A DNA stretch of 64,000 nt from Pseudomonas poae (GTDB lineage Bacteria; Pseudomonadota; Gammaproteobacteria; Pseudomonadales; Pseudomonadaceae). Both the position numbers and the translations under genes were made by a program. Below, in pieces: positions 47,127 through 55,899 of this stretch (position 1 is its first letter; every line of letters starts with the position of its first letter). Where the stretch lies: contig CP110972.1 of NCBI GenBank assembly GCA_028869255.1, positions 6,114,001-6,178,000 on the forward strand, written 5' to 3'. Under the pieces are notes generated by a model that was given only the letters and a program-made list of their open reading frames with translations, was not told the DNA's origin and made no database searches.

Positions 47127-48043
47127 ACATGAAGAAGCTCAAGCGCCGCCTGCAACGAATAACCCCCAGTGGCCGTCACGCGGTCATTGGTATTCCCTTC
47201 CTGTGGCTGTTCCTGTTCTTTGCGCTGCCGTTCTTTATCGTCTTGAAGATCAGCTTTGCCGAGGCCGATGTGGCGATCCCGCCTTACACCGAGATCTACA
47301 CCTTCGTTGAGCAGAAACTCCAGCTGGTGCTGAACCTGGGCAACTACGCGATGCTCGGCGACGACGAGTTGTACATCGCCGCGTACCTGGGCTCGCTGAA
47401 GATGGCGTTTTTCAGCACGATTTTGTGTCTGCTGATCGGCTACCCGATGGCCTACGCCATTGCCAGTGCGCGCAAGGAGATGCAAACCGTGCTGGTGCTG
47501 CTGATCATGATGCCGACCTGGACCGCGATCCTGATCCGCGTGTATGCGTGGATGGGCATCCTCAGCAACAACGGCCTGCTCAATGGTTTCCTGATGTCCA
47601 TGGGGTTGATCAACGAACCGCTGCAGATCCTCAACACCAACATTGCGGTGTACATCGGCGTGGTCTATTCGTACCTGCCGTTCATGATCCTGCCGCTGTA
47701 CGCCAACCTGGTGAAGCACGACCAGAGCCTGCTGGAAGCCGCGTCGGATCTGGGCTCAAGCACCTTCAACAGCTTCTGGAAAATCACCGTGCCGCTGTCC
47801 AAGAACGGCATCATCGCCGGCTGCATGCTGGTGTTTATCCCGGTGGTGGGCGAGTTCGTGATCCCGGAACTGCTGGGCGGCCCGGAAACCCTGATGATCG
47901 GTAAAGTGTTGTGGCAAGAATTCTTCAACAACCGTGACTGGCCGGTGGCCTCTGCCCTGGCGGTGGTGATGCTGGCGATCCTGATTGTGCCGATCATCCT
48001 GTTCAACCGCAGCCAAGCCAAAGAGATGGAGGGCAAAATATGA
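47123..48043 (+). CDS. spuG: Polyamine ABC transporter permease
   Basis: A 306-residue PotB/PotH-type permease with about six membrane segments. The EAA-like loop is near LLEAASDLGSSTFNSFWKIT, typical of BPD permeases. It begins MNMKKLKRRLQRITPSGRHA, overlapping the spuF stop by four bases (ATGA), and overlaps spuH by four bases, so the ATPase and permease genes are translationally coupled. A premature stop in spuF would weaken that coupling. Confidence 0.93.
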   Translation: MNMKKLKRRLQRITPSGRHAVIGIPFLWLFLFFALPFFIVLKISFAEADVAIPPYTEIYTFVEQKLQLVLNLGNYAMLGDDELYIAAYLGSLKMAFFSTILCLLIGYPMAYAIASARKEMQTVLVLLIMMPTWTAILIRVYAWMGILSNNGLLNGFLMSMGLINEPLQILNTNIAVYIGVVYSYLPFMILPLYANLVKHDQSLLEAASDLGSSTFNSFWKITVPLSKNGIIAGCMLVFIPVVGEFVIPELLGGPETLMIGKVLWQEFFNNRDWPVASALAVVMLAILIVPIILFNRSQAKEMEGKI

Positions 48044-48924
48044 AGCGCTTCAGTTTCTCCAGCTTCATGCTGGTGGCGGGGTTGTTGTTTATCTACCTGC
48101 CGATGCTGATCCTGGTGATCTACTCGTTCAACGAATCCAAACTGGTGACGGTGTGGGGCGGGTGGTCGATCAAGTGGTACGTGGGCCTGCTGGACAACAC
48201 TCAACTGATGGGCTCGGTGGCGCGCTCCCTGGAAATCGCCTGCTACACGGCGGTGGCCGCAGTGGCGCTGGGTACATTGGCGGCATTCGTGCTGACGCGC
48301 ATCAGCCAGTTCAAGGGCCGCACGCTGTTCGGCGGCCTGGTGACCGCGCCGTTGGTGATGCCGGAAGTGATCACCGGTCTGTCGCTGTTGCTGCTGTTTG
48401 TGGCGATGGCGCAGATGATCGGCTGGCCCCAGGAGCGTGGCATCGTCACCATCTGGATCGCCCACACCACCTTCTGTGCGGCGTACGTGGCGGTGGTGGT
48501 GTCGGCGCGCTTGCGTGAGCTGGACCTGTCGATCGAAGAAGCGGCCATGGACCTGGGCGCACGGCCGTGGAAGGTGTTCTTCCTGATCACCATCCCGATG
48601 ATCGCGCCGTCGCTGGCGGCGGGCGGCATGATGTCGTTCGCGCTGTCGCTGGATGACCTGGTGCTGGCCAGCTTCGTGTCGGGCCCGGGCTCGACCACCT
48701 TGCCGATGGAAGTGTTCTCGGCGGTGCGTCTGGGGGTCAAACCCGAGATCAACGCCGTGGCCAGCCTGATTCTGCTGGCGGTGTCGCTGGTGACCTTCCT
48801 GGTGTGGTTCTTCAGCCGGCGTGCCGAAGAACACCGCAAGAAGGCCATCCAGCAAGCGATTGAAGAAGCCGCCGCCGATGGCTGGCAGCAGCCGGACAAG
48901 CGTCGGGCGCCGGCTCCGGTCTAA
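48040..48924 (+). CDS. spuH: Polyamine ABC transporter permease
   Basis: A 294-residue PotC/PotI-type permease with six membrane segments and the loop SIEEAAMDLGARPWKVFFLI near residue 165. It pairs with SpuG to form the transport channel. It is the last gene of the spu cluster, followed by a REP doublet. The C terminus is cytoplasmic and charged. Confidence 0.93.
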   Translation: MKRFSFSSFMLVAGLLFIYLPMLILVIYSFNESKLVTVWGGWSIKWYVGLLDNTQLMGSVARSLEIACYTAVAAVALGTLAAFVLTRISQFKGRTLFGGLVTAPLVMPEVITGLSLLLLFVAMAQMIGWPQERGIVTIWIAHTTFCAAYVAVVVSARLRELDLSIEEAAMDLGARPWKVFFLITIPMIAPSLAAGGMMSFALSLDDLVLASFVSGPGSTTLPMEVFSAVRLGVKPEINAVASLILLAVSLVTFLVWFFSRRAEEHRKKAIQQAIEEAAADGWQQPDKRRAPAPV

Positions 48925-48943
48925 CTGCCGGAATGCAGTAAAA

Positions 48944-49034
48944 ATGTGGGAGCTGGCTTGCCTGCGATAGCGGTGTGTCAGTCGACAGAAAAGTCGGCTG
49001 ACAGGGCCTCATCGCAGGCAAGCCAGCTCCCACA
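48944..49034. repeat. REP doublet
   Basis: Arms ATGTGGGAGCTGGCTTGCCT and its exact complement, of the AGCTGG/CCTGCGAT sub-type. It lies between convergent spuH and the HD-domain gene. Confidence 0.9.
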
Positions 49035-49055
49035 GTTGATTGGGTTTCAAGTCAA

Positions 49056-49697
49056 CTACGCAGCCCACGGTGACTTGCGAATCACCTCCACAAAATTCAT
49101 CGGTTTGAACCCCGGCTCCTGATCCACCAGCACATCGGTTTTCACGTTGCCAAACGTGGTCTGCGGGCGATGGCGCAAGCCGTCGGCGAACGCGCAGATG
49201 ATGCACTCCTTGAACCCTTCCCCGCGTGGATGCGCATGCACCACGGCTTCGCGCTGCACGCTGGAAAACGCGGCGTAGTCCATGCCCAGTACATCCATCT
49301 CGACACCGGCGGTCACCAGCGCCACGGTCGGGCGCAAATGCTGCGGCACGCCCGGTGTGGTGTGCAGGGCGATAGACAGCCACACCTGTTCGATATCGTC
49401 ATCGCTCAGCCCATAAGGCTTGAGGAAGGCTGCGGCCGCATTGGCACCGTCCACTTCGAAACGCTCCTCGTCACTGCGATGGCCTGCCACCAGGCCGAGG
49501 TCGTGGAACATCGCGCCGACGTAGAGCAGCTCCGGGTTAAAGGCCAGTTGCTTGCGCTCACCGCTCAACGCGCCGAACAGAAACACCCGGCGCGAGTGGT
49601 GGTAGAGCAGGTCGGATTCGACGTCGCGGATATATTCAGTGGTGGCCTTGGCGAGGGCGCTGTCGGGGATCTGGATGCCGGCGATGGTGGTGGTCAT
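49056..49697 (-). CDS. HD domain protein, cyanamide hydratase-like
   Basis: A 213-residue metal-dependent HD protein. Likely ligands: His34 in YHHSRRVFLFG, His65-Asp66 in GAMFHDLGL, His112 in SIALHTTPGVP and Asp135 in GVEMDVLG. The order HSxRVFxFG, FHDLGL, RFEVDGANAAAAF and ALHTTPG matches the cyanamide hydratase-like branch rather than nucleotide phosphodiesterases. Substrate in bacteria is not established. It is divergent from a GlxA-type regulator, which may control it. Confidence 0.78.
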   Translation of the reverse strand: MTTTIAGIQIPDSALAKATTEYIRDVESDLLYHHSRRVFLFGALSGERKQLAFNPELLYVGAMFHDLGLVAGHRSDEERFEVDGANAAAAFLKPYGLSDDDIEQVWLSIALHTTPGVPQHLRPTVALVTAGVEMDVLGMDYAAFSSVQREAVVHAHPRGEGFKECIICAFADGLRHRPQTTFGNVKTDVLVDQEPGFKPMNFVEVIRKSPWAA

Positions 49698-49810
49698 GGT
49701 GGTTCTCCTGTGGGAAGGCTCCAGTCTGGTCGCGTGCCTGCCACCGGGCTATCGCGGCGAGGGTGCGATGTCGGCCAATGTGCCTCGATATCACGCCAGA
49801 TGCGGTCAAA

Positions 49811-49897
49811 TGTGGGAGCTGGCTTGCCTGCGATGCTGGCGACTCGGTCTGTCAGTTAGACTGGGGTGGTGCCATCGCAGGCAAGCCAGCTCCCACA
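49811..49897. repeat. REP doublet
   Basis: Arms TGTGGGAGCTGGCTTGCCTG and its complement, about 40 bases apart, inside the promoter region between the divergent HD and GlxA-type genes. Unusually for this window it sits between divergent genes, where promoters are expected. Confidence 0.88.
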
Positions 49898-49938
49898 GGG
49901 AGTTGTATTTATTCAGCTAGGAAAAGGAGTCTGTAGCC

Positions 49939-50904
49939 ATGGGCAAAACCGTCGGCATCCTGATCTTCCCCGGCGTCCAGTCACTGGATGTGACCGGGCC
50001 CATGGATGTGTTCTGCGAGGCCAACCGTTTCCTGGCGCCCGAGGACCATTACCAGCTTGAAGTGATTGGTTTGGCCCATGGCATCCTGGCCGCCTCCAAC
50101 GGCCTGTCATTGCAGGCTCACCGGCATTACAGCGACGCCCTGCAAGGCTATGACCTGCTGCTGGTCGCCGGCGGCCCGCAGTTGCCGTTCGAAGATTTCG
50201 GCGCGCCGTTTGATGATTGGCTGCGTGGCGCTACTGCGCGTGCGCAACGCTTCGGCTCGATCTGCAACGGCGCCTTCATGTTGGCTCGCGCCGGCTTGCT
50301 GGAAGGAAAAACCGTCACTACCCATTGGAACGATGCGGCTGATTTGGCGCGCCTGTGCCCCTCTGCCCAAGTCGAGGCTGACCGCCTGTACGTGCAGGAC
50401 GGCAACCTCTACACCTCGGCCGGGGTCACGGCGGGGATCGACTTGTCGCTGTACCTGCTGGCCCAGGATCACGGCCCGGAAGTGGCGCTGAGCGTGGCCA
50501 AGCGCCTGGTGGTGTTCACCCAGCGTGCGGGCGGGCAGTCGCAGTTCAGCCCGTTCCTTACGCCCCACGCCGAAACCACCTCGGCGGTGGCGTTGGTGCA
50601 GCTGTACGTGCTGGCAAACCTGACGGGTGACCTGACCATTGCCGACCTGGCCAAGGCCGCCAACATGAGTGCGCGGAATTTCTCCCGGGTGTTTGCCCGT
50701 GAAGCGCGGATAACGCCTGCCGAGTTTGTCGAGCGGGCGCGGGTGGACGCGGCGCGGGTAATGCTCGAAAGCAGCCAGGCGCCGCTGAAGACTGTGGCCT
50801 ATCAATGCGGGTTTCGCGATGCCCAGCACATGCGCAGTGTGTTCAACCGCCGGCTGGGCGTGACGCCGCAACAGTTCCGGCTCAACTTTGCGGCGCCGGT
50901 GTAG
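49939..50904 (+). CDS. GlxA family transcriptional regulator (DJ-1/PfpI plus AraC)
   Basis: A 321-residue regulator. The N-terminal DJ-1/PfpI-like domain (residues 1-190) has FPGVQSLDVTGPMDVFCEAN and the nucleophile-elbow stretch FGSICNGAFMLARAGLL with Cys near residue 112. The C-terminal AraC-type double HTH covers about 225-320 (LTIADLAKAANMSARNFSRV, VAYQCGFRDAQHMRSVFNRR). Such proteins sense small nitrogen compounds in some cases. The divergent HD gene is the most likely target. Confidence 0.9.
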   Translation: MGKTVGILIFPGVQSLDVTGPMDVFCEANRFLAPEDHYQLEVIGLAHGILAASNGLSLQAHRHYSDALQGYDLLLVAGGPQLPFEDFGAPFDDWLRGATARAQRFGSICNGAFMLARAGLLEGKTVTTHWNDAADLARLCPSAQVEADRLYVQDGNLYTSAGVTAGIDLSLYLLAQDHGPEVALSVAKRLVVFTQRAGGQSQFSPFLTPHAETTSAVALVQLYVLANLTGDLTIADLAKAANMSARNFSRVFAREARITPAEFVERARVDAARVMLESSQAPLKTVAYQCGFRDAQHMRSVFNRRLGVTPQQFRLNFAAPV

Positions 50905-50910
50905 CTCAGG

Positions 50911-53265
50911 TTACCGGGCAGGCAATAGTTTGAGCGTGCCACGCGTATTCGCCGTCACTTCCTCATCACTGAAATGCGCCTGCTCGTAACCACCTTCGAT
51001 GTAGGTTTGCGCCTGGTCGTCATAGTGCTTGTCGAACGGTACGCCGCTTTGCCCGACTGGGTTGATGGTCAGGGCGTGCGCCACATCGGCGAAGTCGATC
51101 AGGCGGCGGGTCGACGGGCCGTACGTCACCGGCCACGGCGCGGGGCCGATATTTGCCGACTGGTTGTTCGGAACTTCATGGGTGCCCGGGGCCGGGAACG
51201 GGCCGACGTTGACGATCAGGTCCAGCGGCTTTTGCGAGCCCAGCGGGTGGCCGTGAGTCAGGGTGTGGGCCTTGCCCCACTGCCATTGCGTCGGGTCATC
51301 GCCGAAGGTGGCCTTGAGGTGAGCGAGGCTGTTGTCCCAGGCGAGCTTCACCCGCTCGGCGCGCTTGCCGTCCCACCACGGCGAGTCCGCAGCGGCAGCC
51401 AGGCGGGGCAAGGCGGCATCGATGACGCGGGTGCTGAGCAGAGTCTTGAACATCGCGTCACCCAGTTTCGGGTGGAAGGTCGCATCGGCCAGGTTGAACA
51501 GGAACTGGTTAAACAGCGTGGCACTGGTGGAGTCCAGCGGGTAGTCACCTTTCCAGCTTGCGAGCTGTTCCACCAGTTTCAGCTGCGCCGGGTCCTTGAC
51601 TACTTCACGCAGCACCGGCAACAGCGGCGCCAGCAGGCGCGGGCCGAAGGCGGTGGTGGTACCCAGTTGCAGGGCCTGGCTGTTGTTCACATCCCACTTC
51701 ACGCTTTTGTCGCTCAACTGCGCGTTCAACTGCTGGCCACGGTCGGCCAGGTTGTAATAACCGGGGATCTCCATGCCGGTGGGCGACACGGGCTGGGCAT
51801 TGGCCGACACCACATAGCCACGCGCCGGGTTTTCTTCCTGGGGGTTGGCGCTGAAGGGGTAGAAGCCGAGTTTGTCGGCCTGGGCGGTGCTGCCATCGAG
51901 GATAAAACCGGGGTTGGCGCCGGCCGGGCGAATCGGCAGCTGCGCGGCCGCCCACCAGCCGATATCGCCCTTGGCATTTGCCCACACGATATTCAGCCCC
52001 GGCGCCGACACCTTGGCGGCCGCAGCGCGGGCCTTGGCCAGCGTGTCGGCGCGGTTGAGCTGGTAGAAACCTTCGAGGATCGGGTTCTGGGTGTCGAGGA
52101 ACGCCCACCACATGGCAATCGGAGTGCTGCCGGCGTTCTCGCCGAGCACGTCATTGATGATCGGGCCGTGGGGTGACCGGCGCAGCGTGAGGGTAACCGG
52201 CGCCTGGCCCTTCACGGCGATCTGTTGTTCGCTGCTGGTCATGTCGACCCACTGGCCGTGGTACCAGACCTGGTTGGGATTGCCCGGGTTGACCTTTTCG
52301 GCGATCAGGTCGAGGTCATCGTTCTGGAACATGGTCAGGCTCCAGCCGAAATCCAGGTTGTGCCCCAGGAACGCCATCGGCACCAGCGCGTTGTGATAAC
52401 CGTACAGCTCGAAGCCCGGCGCCGAGAGTTGCGCCTCGTACCACACCGACGGCACCGAGAAGCGGATATGCGGGTCACCCGCCAGCAGCGGCTTGCCGCT
52501 TTTGGTGCGGCTGCCGCTGATGGCCCAGGCGTTGCTGCCCTCGAACTGCGGCAAGCCGTTGTCGGCCAGGGCCTGTTCACTGAGGGACGCGAGGGCGCCA
52601 AGCGTTCGCCAGTCACTCGCGGCCAGGTTGAGCGCGCCTTTGGGTTGCCAGTCCAGGTCGAAGACTTTCAGGTAGTCGCTGCCCAACTGGTCGCGTACGT
52701 AAGTCAGCAGTGGCTCTGTACGAAACGCAGCGGCAAAGCTGTAGGCCATGTAGCCGGCGACGCTGATGGTGTCTTCAGCGGTAAACCGCCGCTTGGGGAT
52801 GCCCAGCACGTCGAACTCCATCGGGCTGGCGTGGCTGTCCTGGTACTGGTTGATGCCGTCCAGATAGGCTTGCAGGGCTTTCCATGCCGGCGAGTCATGG
52901 TCGATCTGTTCCACGTAACTCAAGGCGCGCTCACGAATGCGCAGGCTGCGGAACAACTTGTCGGTGTCGAGCAGCTTGGGGCCGAGCACCTCGGCCAGCT
53001 CGCCACGGGCCAGGCGCCGCATGATCTCCATCTGGAACAGCCGGTCCTGGGCATGCACATAGCCCAGGGCGCGATACAGGTCGGTCTCGTTTTCGGCGCG
53101 GATGTGCGGCACGCCACGGTCGTCATAACGCACCGTGACCGAACCTTGCAGGTTCGCCAGTTCTACCGTGCCCTGGCGGGTCGGTTGCTTGCTGTAGACG
53201 TACCAGCCGGCGCCTAGGGCGATCAGTACCAGCAGAACCGCGAGAACCTGCAAGACGCGCTTCAT
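50911..53265 (-). CDS. Penicillin acylase family protein (Ntn-hydrolase)
   Basis: A 784-residue precursor with an N-terminal anchor or signal segment (residues 5-22) and the Ntn-hydrolase maturation site at EGSNAWAISGSRTKSGKPLL; Ser near residue 244 would become the N-terminal nucleophile of the beta subunit. Related enzymes include QuiP and PvdQ, which cleave acyl-homoserine lactones or pyoverdine precursors, and true beta-lactam acylases. Two ATGs lie six bases apart; AAGGA touches the first, so the second (53265) has the better spacing. Nine G residues lie just upstream. Confidence 0.87.
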   Translation of the reverse strand: MKRVLQVLAVLLVLIALGAGWYVYSKQPTRQGTVELANLQGSVTVRYDDRGVPHIRAENETDLYRALGYVHAQDRLFQMEIMRRLARGELAEVLGPKLLDTDKLFRSLRIRERALSYVEQIDHDSPAWKALQAYLDGINQYQDSHASPMEFDVLGIPKRRFTAEDTISVAGYMAYSFAAAFRTEPLLTYVRDQLGSDYLKVFDLDWQPKGALNLAASDWRTLGALASLSEQALADNGLPQFEGSNAWAISGSRTKSGKPLLAGDPHIRFSVPSVWYEAQLSAPGFELYGYHNALVPMAFLGHNLDFGWSLTMFQNDDLDLIAEKVNPGNPNQVWYHGQWVDMTSSEQQIAVKGQAPVTLTLRRSPHGPIINDVLGENAGSTPIAMWWAFLDTQNPILEGFYQLNRADTLAKARAAAAKVSAPGLNIVWANAKGDIGWWAAAQLPIRPAGANPGFILDGSTAQADKLGFYPFSANPQEENPARGYVVSANAQPVSPTGMEIPGYYNLADRGQQLNAQLSDKSVKWDVNNSQALQLGTTTAFGPRLLAPLLPVLREVVKDPAQLKLVEQLASWKGDYPLDSTSATLFNQFLFNLADATFHPKLGDAMFKTLLSTRVIDAALPRLAAAADSPWWDGKRAERVKLAWDNSLAHLKATFGDDPTQWQWGKAHTLTHGHPLGSQKPLDLIVNVGPFPAPGTHEVPNNQSANIGPAPWPVTYGPSTRRLIDFADVAHALTINPVGQSGVPFDKHYDDQAQTYIEGGYEQAHFSDEEVTANTRGTLKLLPAR

Positions 53266-53293
53266 GAACATTCCTTAAGAGGGGGGGGGCGAG

Positions 53294-53869
53294 CTACTTA
53301 TCTTTTGACCACGAACAATAGCAGCCCACCGCCAGCGTGTGCGTGGCATTCACCTCGCGCCCAGCCTCAAGCGCCTGCAAAATCGGCTCGATAAAACTGT
53401 TACTGGAATTGCACGTCAGCCCTTCACTGTAGGGCCCGAAGTACGCGAGCTTGCCCGAACGATCCCAGATTCCCACGGCCGGGCTGGCCGGCACTTGGTC
53501 GGCGCCGGGCAGGGCCGCGAGGGTTTTCATCGTGCGCAGGTTGTCGGGCAACCGGCCGTGGCTGCCGGATTTTTGCAGGGCGTAGAACTCGACGCCTTGG
53601 GGCGCGTAGTGTTCGATCAGTTCGCCCAGGTGTTGCCCGTTGCCGACGTTGCACGGGCAGGCCGGGTCCCAGAAGTGCACCAGGCGGATCGGGCCGGGGC
53701 CCGAGAGTTCGGCGGGCAGGCGCAGGGCGTCGCCGGAAAATACCGCTGTGTGTTCGCTGAAGGCGCGCAGGTAGCGGCCCTGGAACCAGTCATACGCCGC
53801 CCACAGCACGCTGGCGCAGATGATCAGGATCAGGCTCGCGAACAGGGCGGTACGGTAGGGCTGACGCAT
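53294..53869 (-). CDS. Thioredoxin-like DUF6436 membrane-anchored protein
   Basis: A 191-residue protein with an N-terminal membrane segment (about residues 8-25), then a thioredoxin-like core with the motif HFWDPACPCNVGNGQHLGEL; the CPC pair replaces the usual CxxC. A second Cys cluster, GCYCSW, lies at the C terminus. A periplasmic redox role is inferred. It is co-directional with the acylase gene 28 bases downstream and shares a palindromic promoter region with the divergent hydrolase. Confidence 0.75.
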   Translation of the reverse strand: MRQPYRTALFASLILIICASVLWAAYDWFQGRYLRAFSEHTAVFSGDALRLPAELSGPGPIRLVHFWDPACPCNVGNGQHLGELIEHYAPQGVEFYALQKSGSHGRLPDNLRTMKTLAALPGADQVPASPAVGIWDRSGKLAYFGPYSEGLTCNSSNSFIEPILQALEAGREVNATHTLAVGCYCSWSKDK

Positions 53870-53917
53870 TCAGAGGTATCCTCGCAGGTCGCGTAGCTTG
53901 CCATGCTTGTCCTGACA

Positions 53918-53944
53918 GATGAATATCGCAGCTCGATATTCATC
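53918..53944. promoter_or_regulatory. Perfect 27-base palindromic operator candidate
   Basis: Eleven-base arms GATGAATATCG and CGATATTCATC with spacer CAGCT, without a mismatch, lie midway between the divergent starts at 53869 and 53969. The lack of a T tail and the central position argue for an operator rather than a terminator. The binding protein is not known. Confidence 0.65.
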
Positions 53945-53968
53945 TTCGCCGTAAGTGTGGAACCCTTT

Positions 53969-54910
53969 ATGCCCGTTACCTTTGACCCCGATCATCTGCG
54001 CGAAAGCTTGCGGCCTCTGGTGGATGCCCAACCGCTGAGCGCCGAGGCGCGGGTCTACCAGCGTTTCTACGGATTGGACCTGGCCGCACGCACAGTGCCG
54101 GCGGTGAGCCGCCTGGGGCGTTTTGAGGTGGATGGGTTCGAGGTGGTCGCCCAGGTGTGGTGGCCGCCTGAACCGGTGGCGACGCTGTTCATGTTTCACG
54201 GCTTCTACGACCATATGGGTTTGTATCGCCATGTGGTGGACTGGGCGCTGGACCAGGGCTTTGTGGTGATCGCCTGCGACTTGCCGGGCCATGGTTTATC
54301 CAGTGGCGAACGCGCCAGTATTGATGATTTTGCGGTGTATCAAGACGTGGTGCAGGCGTTGTTCGCCCAGGCCCTGGCGCTGCAATTACCGCAGCCCTGG
54401 CACTTGTTCGGGCAGAGTACCGGCGGCGCGGTGGTGGTGGATCACTTGCTCAACCATGGCACCGACAGTCCGGCCCAGGGTAGGACTTTTCTGCTTTCTC
54501 CGTTGGTGCGTCCACGTGCCTGGGGTTGGTCGCAAGTCAGCTATTACCTGCTGCGGCCGTTCGTCAAAGGTATTGCCCGGCGGTTCAGCGAGAACACCCA
54601 CGACCCGGCGTTCAAACCGTTCCTGGAAGCCGACCCGCTGCAGCCGCGCCAGCTGCCCACCGCCTGGGTAGGCGCGCTGGCGCGCTGGATCAAGCGCATC
54701 GAAGCCGCACCGCGCAGTGCAAGGCGGCCGGTGATCGTGCAGGGTGAGGAAGATATGACGGTGGACTGGCAGCACAACTTGCGGGTGCTGCGGGGCAAGT
54801 TCGATCAGCCTGAGGTGTTGATGGTGCCGCGTGGCAGGCATCACCTGGCGAATGAGATTTCCGAGATTCGTGAAGAGTACTTCAGTTTCCTCACGGATCA
54901 ACTGAAGTAA
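53969..54910 (+). CDS. Alpha/beta hydrolase (serine aminopeptidase S33 / monoacylglycerol lipase-like)
   Basis: A 313-residue hydrolase. HGFYDHMGLYRHVVDWALDQ gives the oxyanion region near residue 75, the nucleophile elbow is GQSTGGAVVV (Ser near 153), and GEEDMTVDW and PRGRHHLANE supply the acid and His. The lid-like middle segment recalls lysophospholipase and monoacylglycerol lipase families. ATG at 53969 was preferred over 53903 because the upstream frame runs through the palindrome. Confidence 0.85.
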   Translation: MPVTFDPDHLRESLRPLVDAQPLSAEARVYQRFYGLDLAARTVPAVSRLGRFEVDGFEVVAQVWWPPEPVATLFMFHGFYDHMGLYRHVVDWALDQGFVVIACDLPGHGLSSGERASIDDFAVYQDVVQALFAQALALQLPQPWHLFGQSTGGAVVVDHLLNHGTDSPAQGRTFLLSPLVRPRAWGWSQVSYYLLRPFVKGIARRFSENTHDPAFKPFLEADPLQPRQLPTAWVGALARWIKRIEAAPRSARRPVIVQGEEDMTVDWQHNLRVLRGKFDQPEVLMVPRGRHHLANEISEIREEYFSFLTDQLK

Positions 54911-54919
54911 CACAGTCCG

Positions 54920-55013
54920 AATGTGGGAGCGGGCTTGCTCGCGAATGCGGAGTGTCAGTCAACTAAGTTGCTGATTGACACACTGCATTCGCGAGCAAGC
55001 CCGCTCCCACATT
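54920..55013. repeat. REP doublet
   Basis: Arms AATGTGGGAGCGGGCTTGCT and its exact complement, between two convergent genes. Confidence 0.9.
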
Positions 55014-55015
55014 GG

Positions 55016-55768
55016 TTACTGCGCCAGGCTGGAGGTGCTTTGGCCGACTGCCAAGCCTGCACGAATCGCTGCCAGCGCCGCCTGGTAATACGCCTTACCC
55101 TCCGGCGACTCCGCAAACGTAGCGAATTCTTCCAGCTCCGGGTCAGACAAGTCGCGATAGACGTACAGCAGCGTGTTGCTCAGATCCTTATCGATCTGCT
55201 GCATCAGCCGCTCACGCTGGCCATTCAACATACCTTGGGCCTGACCGCCGCCCAGCAAGCCGGGGATCATCTGGCTCAAGCTGTCGGCCGCCACGCCGGC
55301 GATGGCCAGGCTGACTTCCGCACCGGCTTCGCGGGCCGGCAGGGCCTGGGCCAGGTGGCCGATGATCAGGCTGCGGGTGGCGTCGGCTTCGATATGTGGC
55401 AGGCCCTGGGCGTTTTTCGCCAGTTGGTCGCGGCGCGTGGCCAGCAACTCGGCGGCGACAATCTTGCGGCCCAGGGGCGATTGGAAAAACGCCAGGGCCG
55501 GTTTTGGGTCCGCCAGGTTCTTGCGCAATTGCGCCTCGGCACGCTGGTCCATGGCCTGGGCCGCAAAGCGTTTATTGCTGTTGTCCACCAGCGCCTGGTA
55601 CACCGCCGGCGGCAGGCTGTTGCGGTAGCGTTGTTGGGCGGCACTGAGGGCGTCATTGAAATGCGCACGTTGTTCGGCCCAGCCGGCGACCTTGTACAAC
55701 TGGTCATGGCTGTCTGCCCAGGCGGGCAAAACGCAGAACATCAGCAAGGAAAAAAACAAACGACGCAT
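55016..55768 (-). CDS. DUF2059 family exported protein
   Basis: A 250-residue protein with signal peptide (residues 1-18, ending PAWA). It has two DUF2059-like regions (PPAVYQALVDNSNKRFAAQA and the C-terminal LLYVYRDLSDPELEEFATFA, then SPEGKAYYQAALAAI). The family is helical and periplasmic, and its function is unknown. It ends against a REP doublet and is divergent from the 2OG oxygenase gene. Confidence 0.82.
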   Translation of the reverse strand: MRRLFFSLLMFCVLPAWADSHDQLYKVAGWAEQRAHFNDALSAAQQRYRNSLPPAVYQALVDNSNKRFAAQAMDQRAEAQLRKNLADPKPALAFFQSPLGRKIVAAELLATRRDQLAKNAQGLPHIEADATRSLIIGHLAQALPAREAGAEVSLAIAGVAADSLSQMIPGLLGGGQAQGMLNGQRERLMQQIDKDLSNTLLYVYRDLSDPELEEFATFAESPEGKAYYQAALAAIRAGLAVGQSTSSLAQ

Positions 55769-55899
55769 ATGGACTCCTGTCAGTCGGCCACTATTGTCCG
55801 TGTCGGGCGTAGGATTTGTCGAGAAATCCTATCAGTCGTCTGACTAAAGTTAACTCAGACGCTCGGCGGCTCTGTCGGATTCACAGGCGTATGGATACT

